Assembly (NCBI GenBank): GCA_030849965.1
Contig: JAVDKL010000003.1
Coordinates: 124,001-188,000 of the forward strand
Direction of reading: 5' to 3'
Origin: Schauerella fraxinea
GTDB taxonomy: Bacteria > Pseudomonadota > Gammaproteobacteria > Burkholderiales > Burkholderiaceae_B
DNA: 64,000 bases
Shown here: positions 17,242 to 25,796 of the stretch, one piece after another
Position numbering within the stretch: the first letter of the stretch is position 1
Layout: every line of letters begins with the position of its first letter
Program-made: the position numbers and the translations under genes
The notes under the pieces: generated by a model
What the model was told of the DNA's origin: nothing
What the model saw: only the letters and a program-made list of their open reading frames with translations
The model's database searches: none

Positions 17242-18969
17242 TCAAACGGTTCGCATGAACCAGCCTTCAGGGGTCGCTTCCAATACATGCGTAAGCTTGA
17301 GCGCGTTCAGGAAACGCCGATCGTGCGATACCACCACCATCGCGCCGGCATACTGCGCCAGCGCCGATTCGAAGGCTTCCACCGATGCCAGATCGAGATG
17401 ATTGGTCGGTTCATCCAACAGCAGCAATTGCGCAGGGTGCTTGCGCCACAAGGCGCATGCCAGGGCCGCTTTCAAGCGCTCGCCGCCACTCAATGAGGCG
17501 GCGGGGCGTGTGACGTGCCCGGCCGTCAATCCGAGCAAGGCAAGATGACTGCGCAGCACGCCGTCGGGCAACGGACACGCCCAGTACGCCAATTGCTCAA
17601 GCACCGAACGCTCAGGCGCAAGCAACGCATGCGCATGCTGGTCGAGCGTGGCAGTCGGCACGAAGGCGTCGCAGCGCCCGGCGCGGGGTGCAAGGGTGCC
17701 GTCCAGCAGACGCAAGAGCGTGGTCTTGCCGCTGCCGTTCGGGCCGGTGACGCCGATGCGCATGGGCCCGATCAGCATCGCCGAGATGGCAGGTGCGCCG
17801 TCGGGGTAGGGCGGTACGGCATCGATCAGTTCGGCCACGCGGCGTCCCGCTGGCACAGCCGTGTCGGGCAGCATCAACGCCACCTCGCCCGCGGGGCGCA
17901 CATTGGCTGCCGCTGTTTGCACGGCGTCGTTCAAGCTGGCCCGCGCCGCTGTCTCGCGCGCGTGTTCGCGGCCGGCGTGGGCTTGTGCATTGTCCTTCCG
18001 ACGCCCCAGGAGTATGCCGGGCAGATTGGCGGTCTGAGCGGCCTTCGCGTTGTGTGTCTGGCGCTTCAACTGTGCATCGTGCTGTTTCTGACGCGTGCGA
18101 TCTGCCACGCGGCGAGCGTTGCGCGCATGCGCCAAGGCAGCGTGCGCGGCTGCGTCTTCGCGTTCGCGTGCGTCGCGATACACGCTGTAGTTGCCGCCGT
18201 AACTGCGCAATCCCGCCGGCGATAACTCAACGATGCGATCCATGCCGTCAAGCAGTTCCCGGTCGTGGCTGATGACGAGTGCCGCGCCTTGCCACCGCGC
18301 CAATTGCTGGCGCAGCCAATCACGTGCGGGCGCGTCGAGATGATTGGTGGGCTCGTCGAGGATCAGCATGCCGGCGCCGGACAGCAACGCGCCGATCAAG
18401 GCTACGCGCGTGCATTCGCCGCCGCTCAATGTGGTCGCTTCAGCATGGGGATCGAGTGGTCGCAGGCCGGCGGCGGCCACATTGCGCGCCCATTGCGCAG
18501 GCATGTCCCAGCGGCCTTCCAGCAGATCATGATCGGCGGCATGCACGATGCCGCGTTCGATGCGGTCCAGGGCGGCAAACACGTCGCGCAACCCGGCCAG
18601 TGAGGCGATCGTCGCGTGCGGCGCGGGCGCAATGGCTTGCGGCACATACGCCACGGGAACGGTGCGTACGACTTGACCCGTATCGGGCATGACGGCGCCG
18701 ATCAGCACGTGCGCCAGTACGCTCTTGCCGGCGCCATTGCAGCCCACCAAGCCTATGCGTTCGGGAGTTAGGTGGAGGTCGAGATCGTCCAGCAACAATC
18801 GGCCATCGGGCGCGCGCAGCGTCACATGCCGCAGCGCGGCGGCATAGGGCTCGGACGTATTCGAACGATCGTCGGAATGGGGGGTAGGGGCAGCGATGAC
18901 GAGCGCTGCCGCTCGAGAGGTAAGGTCGGCCAAGGCGCGAAGCTCCAGACAAGGTGTTGCACACGTCAT
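17242..18969 (-). CDS. ABC-F family ATPase
   Basis: A 575-residue soluble protein with two ABC nucleotide-binding domains and no membrane segments, as in ABC-F factors that act on ribosomes. Domain 1 shows Walker A GCNGAGKS, signature LSGGECTR and Walker B MLILDEPTNHLD; domain 2 shows GPNGSGKTT, LSGGERLK and LLLLDEPTNHLD. The linker (about 265-350) is rich in Arg, Gln, Ala and Lys and should be the P-site tRNA-interaction helix pair. The first 45 residues carry no recognised motif, so the true start could be a little further in. It could be a housekeeping translation factor or an antibiotic-protection type; sequence alone does not decide. Confidence 0.9.
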   Translation of the reverse strand: MTCATPCLELRALADLTSRAAALVIAAPTPHSDDRSNTSEPYAAALRHVTLRAPDGRLLLDDLDLHLTPERIGLVGCNGAGKSVLAHVLIGAVMPDTGQVVRTVPVAYVPQAIAPAPHATIASLAGLRDVFAALDRIERGIVHAADHDLLEGRWDMPAQWARNVAAAGLRPLDPHAEATTLSGGECTRVALIGALLSGAGMLILDEPTNHLDAPARDWLRQQLARWQGAALVISHDRELLDGMDRIVELSPAGLRSYGGNYSVYRDAREREDAAAHAALAHARNARRVADRTRQKQHDAQLKRQTHNAKAAQTANLPGILLGRRKDNAQAHAGREHARETAARASLNDAVQTAAANVRPAGEVALMLPDTAVPAGRRVAELIDAVPPYPDGAPAISAMLIGPMRIGVTGPNGSGKTTLLRLLDGTLAPRAGRCDAFVPTATLDQHAHALLAPERSVLEQLAYWACPLPDGVLRSHLALLGLTAGHVTRPAASLSGGERLKAALACALWRKHPAQLLLLDEPTNHLDLASVEAFESALAQYAGAMVVVSHDRRFLNALKLTHVLEATPEGWFMRTV

Positions 18970-19178
18970 TGCACGGCACGAAGGCGCAGCGATAACGCGA
19001 GAAAACTTGCAAGGGCTTAGAAGCGCATGGGCGAAAGATCCTGTGAGCAGGGGGTCTGCAGCATCGATTTTAGGCAGACGGGACGTGCACGCGCAAGTAA
19101 CCCTAACCCTCGTGACGGCATTTGCGGCCTGCCATCCCGCGAGGCGGATAATTCACGATCACTGATGAGGAACGTGCG

Positions 19179-20132
19179 ATGGACGTCTTTTATGCCCTGC
19201 TCTCCAACGAGGCGCTGTGGCTGTTGTTTCTCAACGTCCTGGTCGAACAGGCCGGTTTGCCCGTGCCTGCCTATCCGTCGCTGGTGATCGCGGGTGCGTT
19301 GTCGCTGGATGCCGTCACGGCCACGCCCGGCGTGATTCTGGCGCTGGGCGTGCTGGCGTGTGTGGGGGCCGATTCGGCGTGGTACTTCGCGGGGCGGCGC
19401 TACGGCGCATGGATGATGAGCACCATTTGCAAAGTGTCGATGTCGCCCGACACCTGCATTCGCAAGAGTACGCACCTGTACCTGCAGGTGGGGCCAAAGA
19501 TCTTGCTGATTGCGAAATTTCTACCCGGGGCGGGCGCCTTGTCGACGCTGATGGCCGGCACCGCCGGCACGCGTTATCGCACGTTTTTGCTCTACGACTT
19601 GGCGGGATCGGCGATCTGGGTGGCGTCGGCGCTGATGTTGGGCATCGTGTTTCAAGACACCGTGCAGATCATGTTGGCCCTGTTGGCCAGCTATGTGCCC
19701 ATCGGCATTGCGGTGGTGGTAGGCGCGCTGGCGGCCTTCATCGCGTGGCGATTCTGGCAGCGGCATCGGCTCTTGCGGCGCAGTCGCCGCATCCCGCGGC
19801 TCGCGGTGGCTGAGTTGCAGGCCTTGTGCGCAGCGGGTTCGCCGGTCGTGGTGCTCGATGTGCGCGGGCCCGATGATGCATTGCCGGCGATTCCAGGCGC
19901 GATTGCCGTCACGCAGGAGGTCGCCATCGCGAGCTTGCCCGCGATCGATGACGATACCCATCTGGTGATTTATTGCGCCTGTCCGAATGAAATCTCGGCG
20001 GCATTGCTGGCCGAGCGGCTGCAGCGCGGCGGCGTGCGCCGCACCTATGCGCTCTTGGGCGGCCTGGCGGCGTGGCACGCCGCGCAAGACGCCGCCCCGC
20101 CACCCGCGCCGTTGGCCGAACAGATCGGCTAG
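19179..20132 (+). CDS. DedA-family membrane protein fused to a rhodanese domain
   Basis: A 317-residue fusion. Residues 1-195 are a DedA/VTT membrane domain with amphipathic re-entrant segments (NVLVEQAGLPVPAYPSLVIA; AKFLPGAGALSTLMAG; five to six hydrophobic stretches). Residues 205-305 are a rhodanese-like domain (VVVLDVRGPDDA; VIYCACPNEISAALLAERL) in which Cys266 or Cys268 is the likely persulfide-carrying residue. DedA proteins support lipid-carrier recycling, membrane potential and envelope integrity; the rhodanese part suggests a sulfur-transfer or redox input on the cytoplasmic face. Such fusions are known in proteobacteria. It is monocistronic and divergent from the ABC-F gene. Confidence 0.88.
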   Translation: MDVFYALLSNEALWLLFLNVLVEQAGLPVPAYPSLVIAGALSLDAVTATPGVILALGVLACVGADSAWYFAGRRYGAWMMSTICKVSMSPDTCIRKSTHLYLQVGPKILLIAKFLPGAGALSTLMAGTAGTRYRTFLLYDLAGSAIWVASALMLGIVFQDTVQIMLALLASYVPIGIAVVVGALAAFIAWRFWQRHRLLRRSRRIPRLAVAELQALCAAGSPVVVLDVRGPDDALPAIPGAIAVTQEVAIASLPAIDDDTHLVIYCACPNEISAALLAERLQRGGVRRTYALLGGLAAWHAAQDAAPPPAPLAEQIG

Positions 20133-20153
20133 CGCGGGGGGCGGGGCGCTGCC

Positions 20154-21926
20154 TTACGGCAGGGCGAAGATGAACAGCGAGTTACCGCCTTCGGTGATCT
20201 TCTTCAGTTCGGGATCGATCGCGGCGGCGGCAGCCGTTTGCGCGTTCGGGCCCGTGGGCACGGCGATGTATTGCTTGCCGTTCACGCTATACGTGGTCGG
20301 ATGACCGCCGATCGTCGTGTTCAGCTTGATGCTCCACAGCGTTTTGCCGGTCTTCTGGTCGAAGGCCGAGAACTCGCGGGCGCTGTCGCCACCGAATACC
20401 AAGCCGCCGGCCGTGGTCAGCAATGACGAACTGAAGATCGGCTTCTGCTTGCGCACCCACGTGATCTTGCCCGTCTTCACGTCCACCGCGTAGATGCGGC
20501 CCGTGCTGTCTTCGCCCGGCGCGTATTGCGACTTGCCCGACGACTGCATGCCGATGATTTCACCTTCGCGCATTTCGGTCGGACGCGGTGTGATCGTGCG
20601 GCACGATTCGCTCAACGGCACGTAGAACGTGTTGTTCAACGGGCTGTAGGCGCCGGCCATCCACAGCTTGCCCAAGCCGCGTCCACCACAGATCAGCGGG
20701 GAATCGTCGAGCTTCTTGGCGATCAGGGCATCGTTGGTGATGGCGTGGCCGTCATCCGTATAGCCCTTGATCACGTTTTGATAGGCCGTGTCGCGCGCCC
20801 ACAGCAGCTTGCCGGTGTCGCGATCGAGCACGAACGTCGTGCCGTACTTGCCCGGCACCGTAACGATCACGTCGTACTTCTGACCCGGCTTCACGTCCTT
20901 GGCCAGAAACTTCACGTCGGCCGCTTTCGGCGCGATTTCGCTATTGACCAGCACGCGTTCGAACGGGCTATCCAAGTCCCAGTCGTCGCGCGGCAGGTGC
21001 TGGTAGTACCACTTGACCGCGCCGGTGTCGGCATCGATCGCCAAGGTCGAGTTGGTGTACAGCGCCGAGCCGTCGCCCGAGCCGCGCAGTTGTTCCGACC
21101 ACGGTGCGGGCATGCCCACACCCCAATACAGCATGTTGCGCTTGGCGTCGTAGGCGCCGGTGATCCACGGCGAGCCGCCGTAGCGGTTTTCACGCGGCAG
21201 GCCGCCCCAGGTTTTGTCGATCGCGGGATCCACATCGCTGGAGAGGGTGTTCAGGCGCCACAATTCCTTGCCCGTCTCGGCGTCGTGCGCCGTGATGAAG
21301 CAGCCGCCGGCGGTGCCGGTGATGCTGCAGCCCGAAATGCCGGTGAAGATCTTGCCGTTGATGACCAGGGGGCCGGCCGTGTAGCTGAAGCCCTTTTCCC
21401 AGTCATGCGCCTGCACTTCCCACACGACCTTGCCGGTCTTGGCGTCCAGCGCCACGATCTTGGCGTCCGGCGTGGTCAGGTAAACCTTGTCCTTGTACAA
21501 CGCGATGTTGTTGCGCTGACGATCCTGCTGGCTGGCTTGGTAGCCGCCCTTGAATTCGGGCAGGGCTTGACGGTGTTCCCACAGCAGATCGCCGGTGGTC
21601 GCGTCCAACGCCTGCACAATGCCGCGGTTGATGCCCAGATACATCACGCCGTCATGCACGAGCGGCGCCATTTCCTGCAGACCCGTGTCGGGCAGGGCCC
21701 ACGACCACTTCATTTGCAGCGACTTCACGTTGTCCGTGGTCACTTGCTTGAGCGGGCTGAACGATTGGTTGTCGACCGTGCGACGCCACATCAACCAGTC
21801 GTTCGGCGACGGCTCGAGGATATCTTTGTCGGTGATCGGATTGAATTTCTGAGCGTCCGCGGCGGTAACCGTGGGCGCAACCAGGATGCCGGCGCTGGCG
21901 GCCAGAATCAGACTCAGCAATTTCAT
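20154..21926 (-). CDS. PQQ-dependent (quinoprotein) alcohol dehydrogenase
   Basis: A 590-residue periplasmic eight-bladed propeller enzyme: signal peptide to about residue 23 (PTVTAADA), then repeated propeller motifs such as ALDATTGDLLWEHR, IVALDAKTGKVVWEV, AIDADTGAVKWYYQ and AVDVKTGKITW. The predicted catalytic Asp is in DDWDLD (Asp317), and an Asp sits two residues further (Asp319), the position that distinguishes lanthanide-using from calcium-using members. The vicinal Cys-Cys of classical methanol dehydrogenases is missing; Cys pairs occur instead in GCSITGTAGGC. I chose ATG 21926, which follows GGAG by six bases. The upstream cytochrome gene on the same strand should supply its electron acceptor. 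Confidence 0.93.
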   Translation of the reverse strand: MKLLSLILAASAGILVAPTVTAADAQKFNPITDKDILEPSPNDWLMWRRTVDNQSFSPLKQVTTDNVKSLQMKWSWALPDTGLQEMAPLVHDGVMYLGINRGIVQALDATTGDLLWEHRQALPEFKGGYQASQQDRQRNNIALYKDKVYLTTPDAKIVALDAKTGKVVWEVQAHDWEKGFSYTAGPLVINGKIFTGISGCSITGTAGGCFITAHDAETGKELWRLNTLSSDVDPAIDKTWGGLPRENRYGGSPWITGAYDAKRNMLYWGVGMPAPWSEQLRGSGDGSALYTNSTLAIDADTGAVKWYYQHLPRDDWDLDSPFERVLVNSEIAPKAADVKFLAKDVKPGQKYDVIVTVPGKYGTTFVLDRDTGKLLWARDTAYQNVIKGYTDDGHAITNDALIAKKLDDSPLICGGRGLGKLWMAGAYSPLNNTFYVPLSESCRTITPRPTEMREGEIIGMQSSGKSQYAPGEDSTGRIYAVDVKTGKITWVRKQKPIFSSSLLTTAGGLVFGGDSAREFSAFDQKTGKTLWSIKLNTTIGGHPTTYSVNGKQYIAVPTGPNAQTAAAAAIDPELKKITEGGNSLFIFALP

Positions 21927-22023
21927 GTAAAGCTCCATTGGCGGCGGCGCACGAGCCGGGCTGTGCCGGCGGCGTCGCGGCGGGCCGCGCTTATTGTTCT
22001 AACGAAGGGTCGAGAAGACGAGA

Positions 22024-22806
22024 TCAGCGCAGGGCTTTGACTTGTTCGGGCGTGATGCCGCCGAACTCGTTGCCCCAGCTGTTGCGCGCGTAGGTCGCCA
22101 CGGCAGCGATCTCGCGATCGTCCATCGCGCCGGCAAAGCCGGGCATATCGCCGCTGCCGATCAGGATCTGCTTGATGAACGCATCGTCTTCACCCAGTCG
22201 CGCAAAACCCGCGAGCGCCGCGCCAAACGCGCCTTGGCCGTTGGCGCCATGGCAGCCGGCACAGGTGGCGGCGTACTTTTCCTGGCCGATCGGCATCAAT
22301 GCCGTGTCGACCGGTCTTTTGGCGATGGCGGCACCCGCCTGGGCCACAGCCTTGGGGGCGGCGCGGTTGACTTCGCCCACGGGCGAGATCACGTAAGCGG
22401 CTTGCTTGAAACCTTGGCCGTTGACCTGGCCTTTTGCCTTGTCGTCGGCGAAGGTATAGAGCGGCCAGCCGCGAAAGGTGGCTTGCTCGGCGCCGCTGGC
22501 GCCTTTAACGCTACCCAGGAAACCCGGGATCACGGCCTGACCCAGCGGGCGGCCGGTCGTGGCCACCGGCGTGAATTTGTCCTGACAGGCCTTGTCGCAG
22601 GCGGCGAGTGCCGCTTTCTGCTCGTCGGCATTCTTGGAATCGCTCAACAACACGTAGAGCGTTTTGCCGGCGCCGTCGGTCAGCACGCTGCCCATTGTGG
22701 GCGTGGTGCCATGGGCGACGACGGGGCCGCTGGCGCTGTGGGCGGCCATCGGTACGACATACAACGGGAACGATAAAAGGACTGCTGCTGCGGTTTTCTT
22801 GAACAT
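22024..22806 (-). CDS. Secreted PF03640-like domain fused to cytochrome c
   Basis: A 260-residue exported protein. After a signal peptide (residues 1-26, ending SAS) come two segments resembling the secreted Yx(FWY)xxD repeat of PF03640/COG4315 (TLYVLLSDS at 49-57 and PLYTFADD at 115-122), with Cys70 and Cys74 between. Residues 165-260 are a class I cytochrome c: heme motif CAGCH (182-186) and likely axial Met221 in GDMPGF. It lies 97 bases upstream of the PQQ dehydrogenase on the same strand and is probably its electron acceptor. The ATG at 22806 begins the signal peptide; the longer in-frame start at 22878 has no leader character. Confidence 0.88.
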   Translation of the reverse strand: MFKKTAAAVLLSFPLYVVPMAAHSASGPVVAHGTTPTMGSVLTDGAGKTLYVLLSDSKNADEQKAALAACDKACQDKFTPVATTGRPLGQAVIPGFLGSVKGASGAEQATFRGWPLYTFADDKAKGQVNGQGFKQAAYVISPVGEVNRAAPKAVAQAGAAIAKRPVDTALMPIGQEKYAATCAGCHGANGQGAFGAALAGFARLGEDDAFIKQILIGSGDMPGFAGAMDDREIAAVATYARNSWGNEFGGITPEQVKALR

Positions 22807-23103
22807 CACTTCTTTGCTTCTCCAGATACTGCATTCAAACGAATCGTTTGGCTTCTGCCCCTCCCCACATGGCGGCACAGGCCGTGAAAGTGACGGCTTG
22901 GCACCGTTCTAAAACCTTTCACGAAAATTACAGGCAGGGCAATTTAAACCTTTTGTCAGGTGAAGGCCAGGGGAAAGAGGAGATTTCAGACGTGTTTTGT
23001 TGCAAGTTGGAAAGGGCTGGCACGGTATCCTTTCACCTGTTAAGCATCCGCGATTTGCGTTCGCACGTATGTTTATTCAGCCGCCACTCACCAGGGGACC
23101 CCT
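22807..23103. other. Intergenic region before the bacteriophytochrome
   Basis: No gene is supported here. It is AT-richer than its surroundings in the 22910-23020 stretch. It contains an imperfect inverted repeat, CAGGTGAAGG (22957-22966) against CCTTTCACCTG (23029-23039), which could be an operator or a leader structure for the divergent cytochrome and phytochrome genes. An in-frame TAA at 23041 limits how far upstream the phytochrome can begin. Confidence 0.45.
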
Positions 23104-25323
23104 ATCTCGTTTACGTCCAGTTCGTCCGATATCGATCAGTGCGCTGAGGAGCCCATCCGTGTGCCTGGCGCTGTGCAGCCGCACGGTGCCGTGGTGCTCG
23201 TAGAACCGACGGCGCTACGGGTATTGAGCGCGAGTGTGAACTGCGCCGACATGCTGGGACACTGCGCTGCCGTGGGCGAACGTCTGCATGTGGGAGACGA
23301 CGCCGCCGAGGCGCAGCTCGTACTCGACGCGGTGGCGGCGTGGGCGCATTCGGACGGCGTCCATTTCGTGCGCGCGATTGCTTTCAATGGGCACAACTTT
23401 CAGTTGGCCGTGCACCGCACGCCGCAAGGGTTGCTGTGCGAATTCGAGCTGGTGCAGCCGCGCGACACTGAAACGCTGGAAGCCTTGTATCCGCGGATGC
23501 GCAGCTTTCTGGATAACCTCGAGCCCGAATTCGGCATTGAGGCGATCGCGGGTCGTGCTGCCGAGGAAATACGCGGCATTACCGGCTACAACCGCGTGCT
23601 CGTTTATCGTTTCGACGACGACGGGCATGGCACGGTCATCGCCGAAAGCGGCGACGGCACGCTGCCGACATTTCTCGATCATCGCTTTCCCGCAAGCGAT
23701 ATTCCGCCACAGGCCCGCGAGCTGTACGTCTCCAATCGCGTAAGGTTGATTTCGGATGCGGCATACGAGCCGGTTCCGCTTATGCCCGCAGCGATCGACG
23801 GTGCGCCGATCGATCTCTCGGCGGCCAACCTGCGCAGCGTGTCTCCAGTGCATCTCGAGTACATGCGCAATATGGGCACGATGGCGTCCATGTCCGTGTC
23901 GTTGGTGATCGACGGCAAGCTTTGGGGGCTGGTTTCTTGCCACAATGCCCAAGCGCGGGCGGTAGGCCCGCAAGTGCGCGCGGCGTGTGAGTTTCTGGGG
24001 CGTATCGTGGCGCAGCAGATCGGCGCCACGTACCGGGTACTCGAGAATGCGCAGCGTCTCACCTCCAAACGCATCGAGACCGAATTGGTCGCGAAGCTGT
24101 CGCGCGCCTCGTCGCTGCAGATCGGCATGACCGAAACGCCCGAACTCTGGCTGCGTCTGGCCAATGCGCACGGCGTGGCGATCGTGGATCAGGGCCGCAT
24201 CGATGTGGTCGGCGAGACCCCTTCCTTGGCGCAGATCGCCGATATCGTGGATTGGCTTGGACGGCAGCCGATCGAACGGCCGCTGGCCACCGATCATCTT
24301 GCCGCATTGCTGCCGGTGGCGGAAACCTTTGCGGACAAGGCGAGCGGTCTGATTGCCGTGCCGATTTCGCAACTGCATGCCAGCTTCATTCTCTGGTTCC
24401 GGCCCGAGGTGGTGCGCACCGTGAAATGGAGCGGCGATCCGCGCAAACCGGTCGATCCCGTGTCGGGGCGGCTACATCCGCGGAAATCGTTCGCGGCATG
24501 GCAGGAGCAGCTGCGCCAGCGGTCAATGCCGTGGCGCGAGTCGGAGATCGAAGCCGTGGCGGATCTGCGCAACGCGCTGATCAGTTTCGTGCTGCTGCGT
24601 GCCGAAGAGCGGGCCGAGATGACCGACGAGCTCGAACGCAGCAATGCCGAACTCGAATCGTTTTCCTATTCCGTATCGCACGATCTGCGCGCGCCATTTC
24701 GGCACATTGCCGGGTTTGCCGAGCTACTGAAGCGGCGCGCCACGGGATTGGACGAGACCTCGCAGCATTACCTCTCGAACATCGTGACGGCGGCGATCAC
24801 GGCCGGTACGTTGGTCGACGATCTGCTGCGGTTTTCTCACCTGGGCCGCGCGGCGTTGTCGCATGGCGAGGTGGATATGAACAAGCTTGTGGACGAGGCG
24901 CGCCAGACCATTGCGTTTGCCAACAAGGATCGCGTCATCGACTGGCGCATCGATCGATTGCCGCCGGCATGGGGCGACCAGAACTACTTGCGGCAGACCT
25001 TGTTTAACCTAATGGATAATGCGGCAAAATACACGCGCCGCGCGGAGCCTGCCGTCATCCGGATCACGGGCGAGCGCCGTGACGATGAAACCGTATACAC
25101 GGTGAGCGATAACGGCGTCGGCTTTGAGATGGAGTACGTCGGCAAGCTGTTCGGCGTCTTCCAGCGGTTACACAAGCCGGAAGATTTCGAGGGAACCGGC
25201 ATCGGGCTTGCGCTCTCCAAGCGTATCGTCGAAAAACACGGTGGGCGTATCGAAGCCCACGGCAAGATTAATCAGGGCGCTCAGTTCATCTTCGCGCTCC
25301 CTAACAAACAACAGAGCACATGA
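23104..25323 (+). CDS. bphP: Bacteriophytochrome photoreceptor histidine kinase (start codon unusual)
   Basis: A red/far-red photoreceptor kinase of about 739 residues: PAS (about 1-120), GAF (about 145-310), PHY (about 330-500) and HisKA/HATPase. Hallmarks are VPGAVQPHG, PASDIPPQARELYVSN, the GAF His in SPVHLEYMRNMG, VSCHN, the PHY-tongue PRKSFAAW, phospho-acceptor SYSVSHDLRAPF and ATP-lid GTGIGLALSKRI. The biliverdin-binding Cys (CAEEPIRVPG, codon 23140-23142) lies upstream of the first canonical in-frame start, GTG 23161. No ATG, GTG or TTG exists between the TAA at 23041 and that GTG. I therefore place the start at ATC 23104, five bases after AGGGGA, which makes this Cys13. Overlap with the next gene is ATGA. 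Confidence 0.85.
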   Translation: MSFTSSSSDIDQCAEEPIRVPGAVQPHGAVVLVEPTALRVLSASVNCADMLGHCAAVGERLHVGDDAAEAQLVLDAVAAWAHSDGVHFVRAIAFNGHNFQLAVHRTPQGLLCEFELVQPRDTETLEALYPRMRSFLDNLEPEFGIEAIAGRAAEEIRGITGYNRVLVYRFDDDGHGTVIAESGDGTLPTFLDHRFPASDIPPQARELYVSNRVRLISDAAYEPVPLMPAAIDGAPIDLSAANLRSVSPVHLEYMRNMGTMASMSVSLVIDGKLWGLVSCHNAQARAVGPQVRAACEFLGRIVAQQIGATYRVLENAQRLTSKRIETELVAKLSRASSLQIGMTETPELWLRLANAHGVAIVDQGRIDVVGETPSLAQIADIVDWLGRQPIERPLATDHLAALLPVAETFADKASGLIAVPISQLHASFILWFRPEVVRTVKWSGDPRKPVDPVSGRLHPRKSFAAWQEQLRQRSMPWRESEIEAVADLRNALISFVLLRAEERAEMTDELERSNAELESFSYSVSHDLRAPFRHIAGFAELLKRRATGLDETSQHYLSNIVTAAITAGTLVDDLLRFSHLGRAALSHGEVDMNKLVDEARQTIAFANKDRVIDWRIDRLPPAWGDQNYLRQTLFNLMDNAAKYTRRAEPAVIRITGERRDDETVYTVSDNGVGFEMEYVGKLFGVFQRLHKPEDFEGTGIGLALSKRIVEKHGGRIEAHGKINQGAQFIFALPNKQQST

Positions 25324-25775
25324 ACGACTTGCGGCCTATTCTTCTCGTCGAGGACAACTCGAACGATATCGAGCTGACGCTCGCGGCGTTGAAGCAATGC
25401 AATATTGCCAATGAAGTGACGGTGGTACGCGATGGCGCAGAAGCGCTGGATTACGTGTATCGCAAGGGTACGCATGCCAAACGTCCGGCAGGCGACCCCG
25501 CTGTGATATTGCTCGATCTGAAACTGCCGAAGGTGGATGGTCTGGAAGTGCTGGAACGCTTGAAGACCGATCCGGAGCAACGCCAGATTCCGATCGTGAT
25601 GCTTACCTCGTCGCGCGAAGAGCGCGACCTGGTTCGCAGCTATCAGTTCGGCGTTAATTCGTTTGTGGTCAAGCCGGTTGAGTTCAGCGAGTTTTTCGAG
25701 GCGATCCAAAGTCTCGGCATGTTCTGGGCCATCATCAATCAAGTGCCCTCGCGCGGGCCCATGCAACCCATCTGA
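25320..25775 (+). CDS. Single-domain response regulator, Rcp1-like
   Basis: A 151-residue receiver domain with no output domain. The acidic pair is in VEDNSNDIELT, the phospho-acceptor is Asp66 in VILLDLKLPKVDG, Thr in MLTSS and Lys in VVKPVEFSEF complete the site. Length and the extended C-terminal FFEAIQSLGMFW helix match the Rcp1 type paired with bacteriophytochromes and cyanobacterial phytochromes. Its ATG overlaps the photoreceptor stop codon (ATGA), so the two are translationally coupled. It should receive phosphate from the photoreceptor and may relay it to the hybrid kinase that follows. Confidence 0.95.
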   Translation: MNDLRPILLVEDNSNDIELTLAALKQCNIANEVTVVRDGAEALDYVYRKGTHAKRPAGDPAVILLDLKLPKVDGLEVLERLKTDPEQRQIPIVMLTSSREERDLVRSYQFGVNSFVVKPVEFSEFFEAIQSLGMFWAIINQVPSRGPMQPI

Positions 25776-25796
25776 CCGCAGCACCTGAGGCATCCC

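Noticed and set aside
22997-23203. A short plus-strand frame with ATG 23069 just before the phytochrome
   Set aside because: It overlaps the phytochrome in another frame and has no recognisable product. It matters only as the possible true N-terminus if a one-base error exists near 23093-23102.
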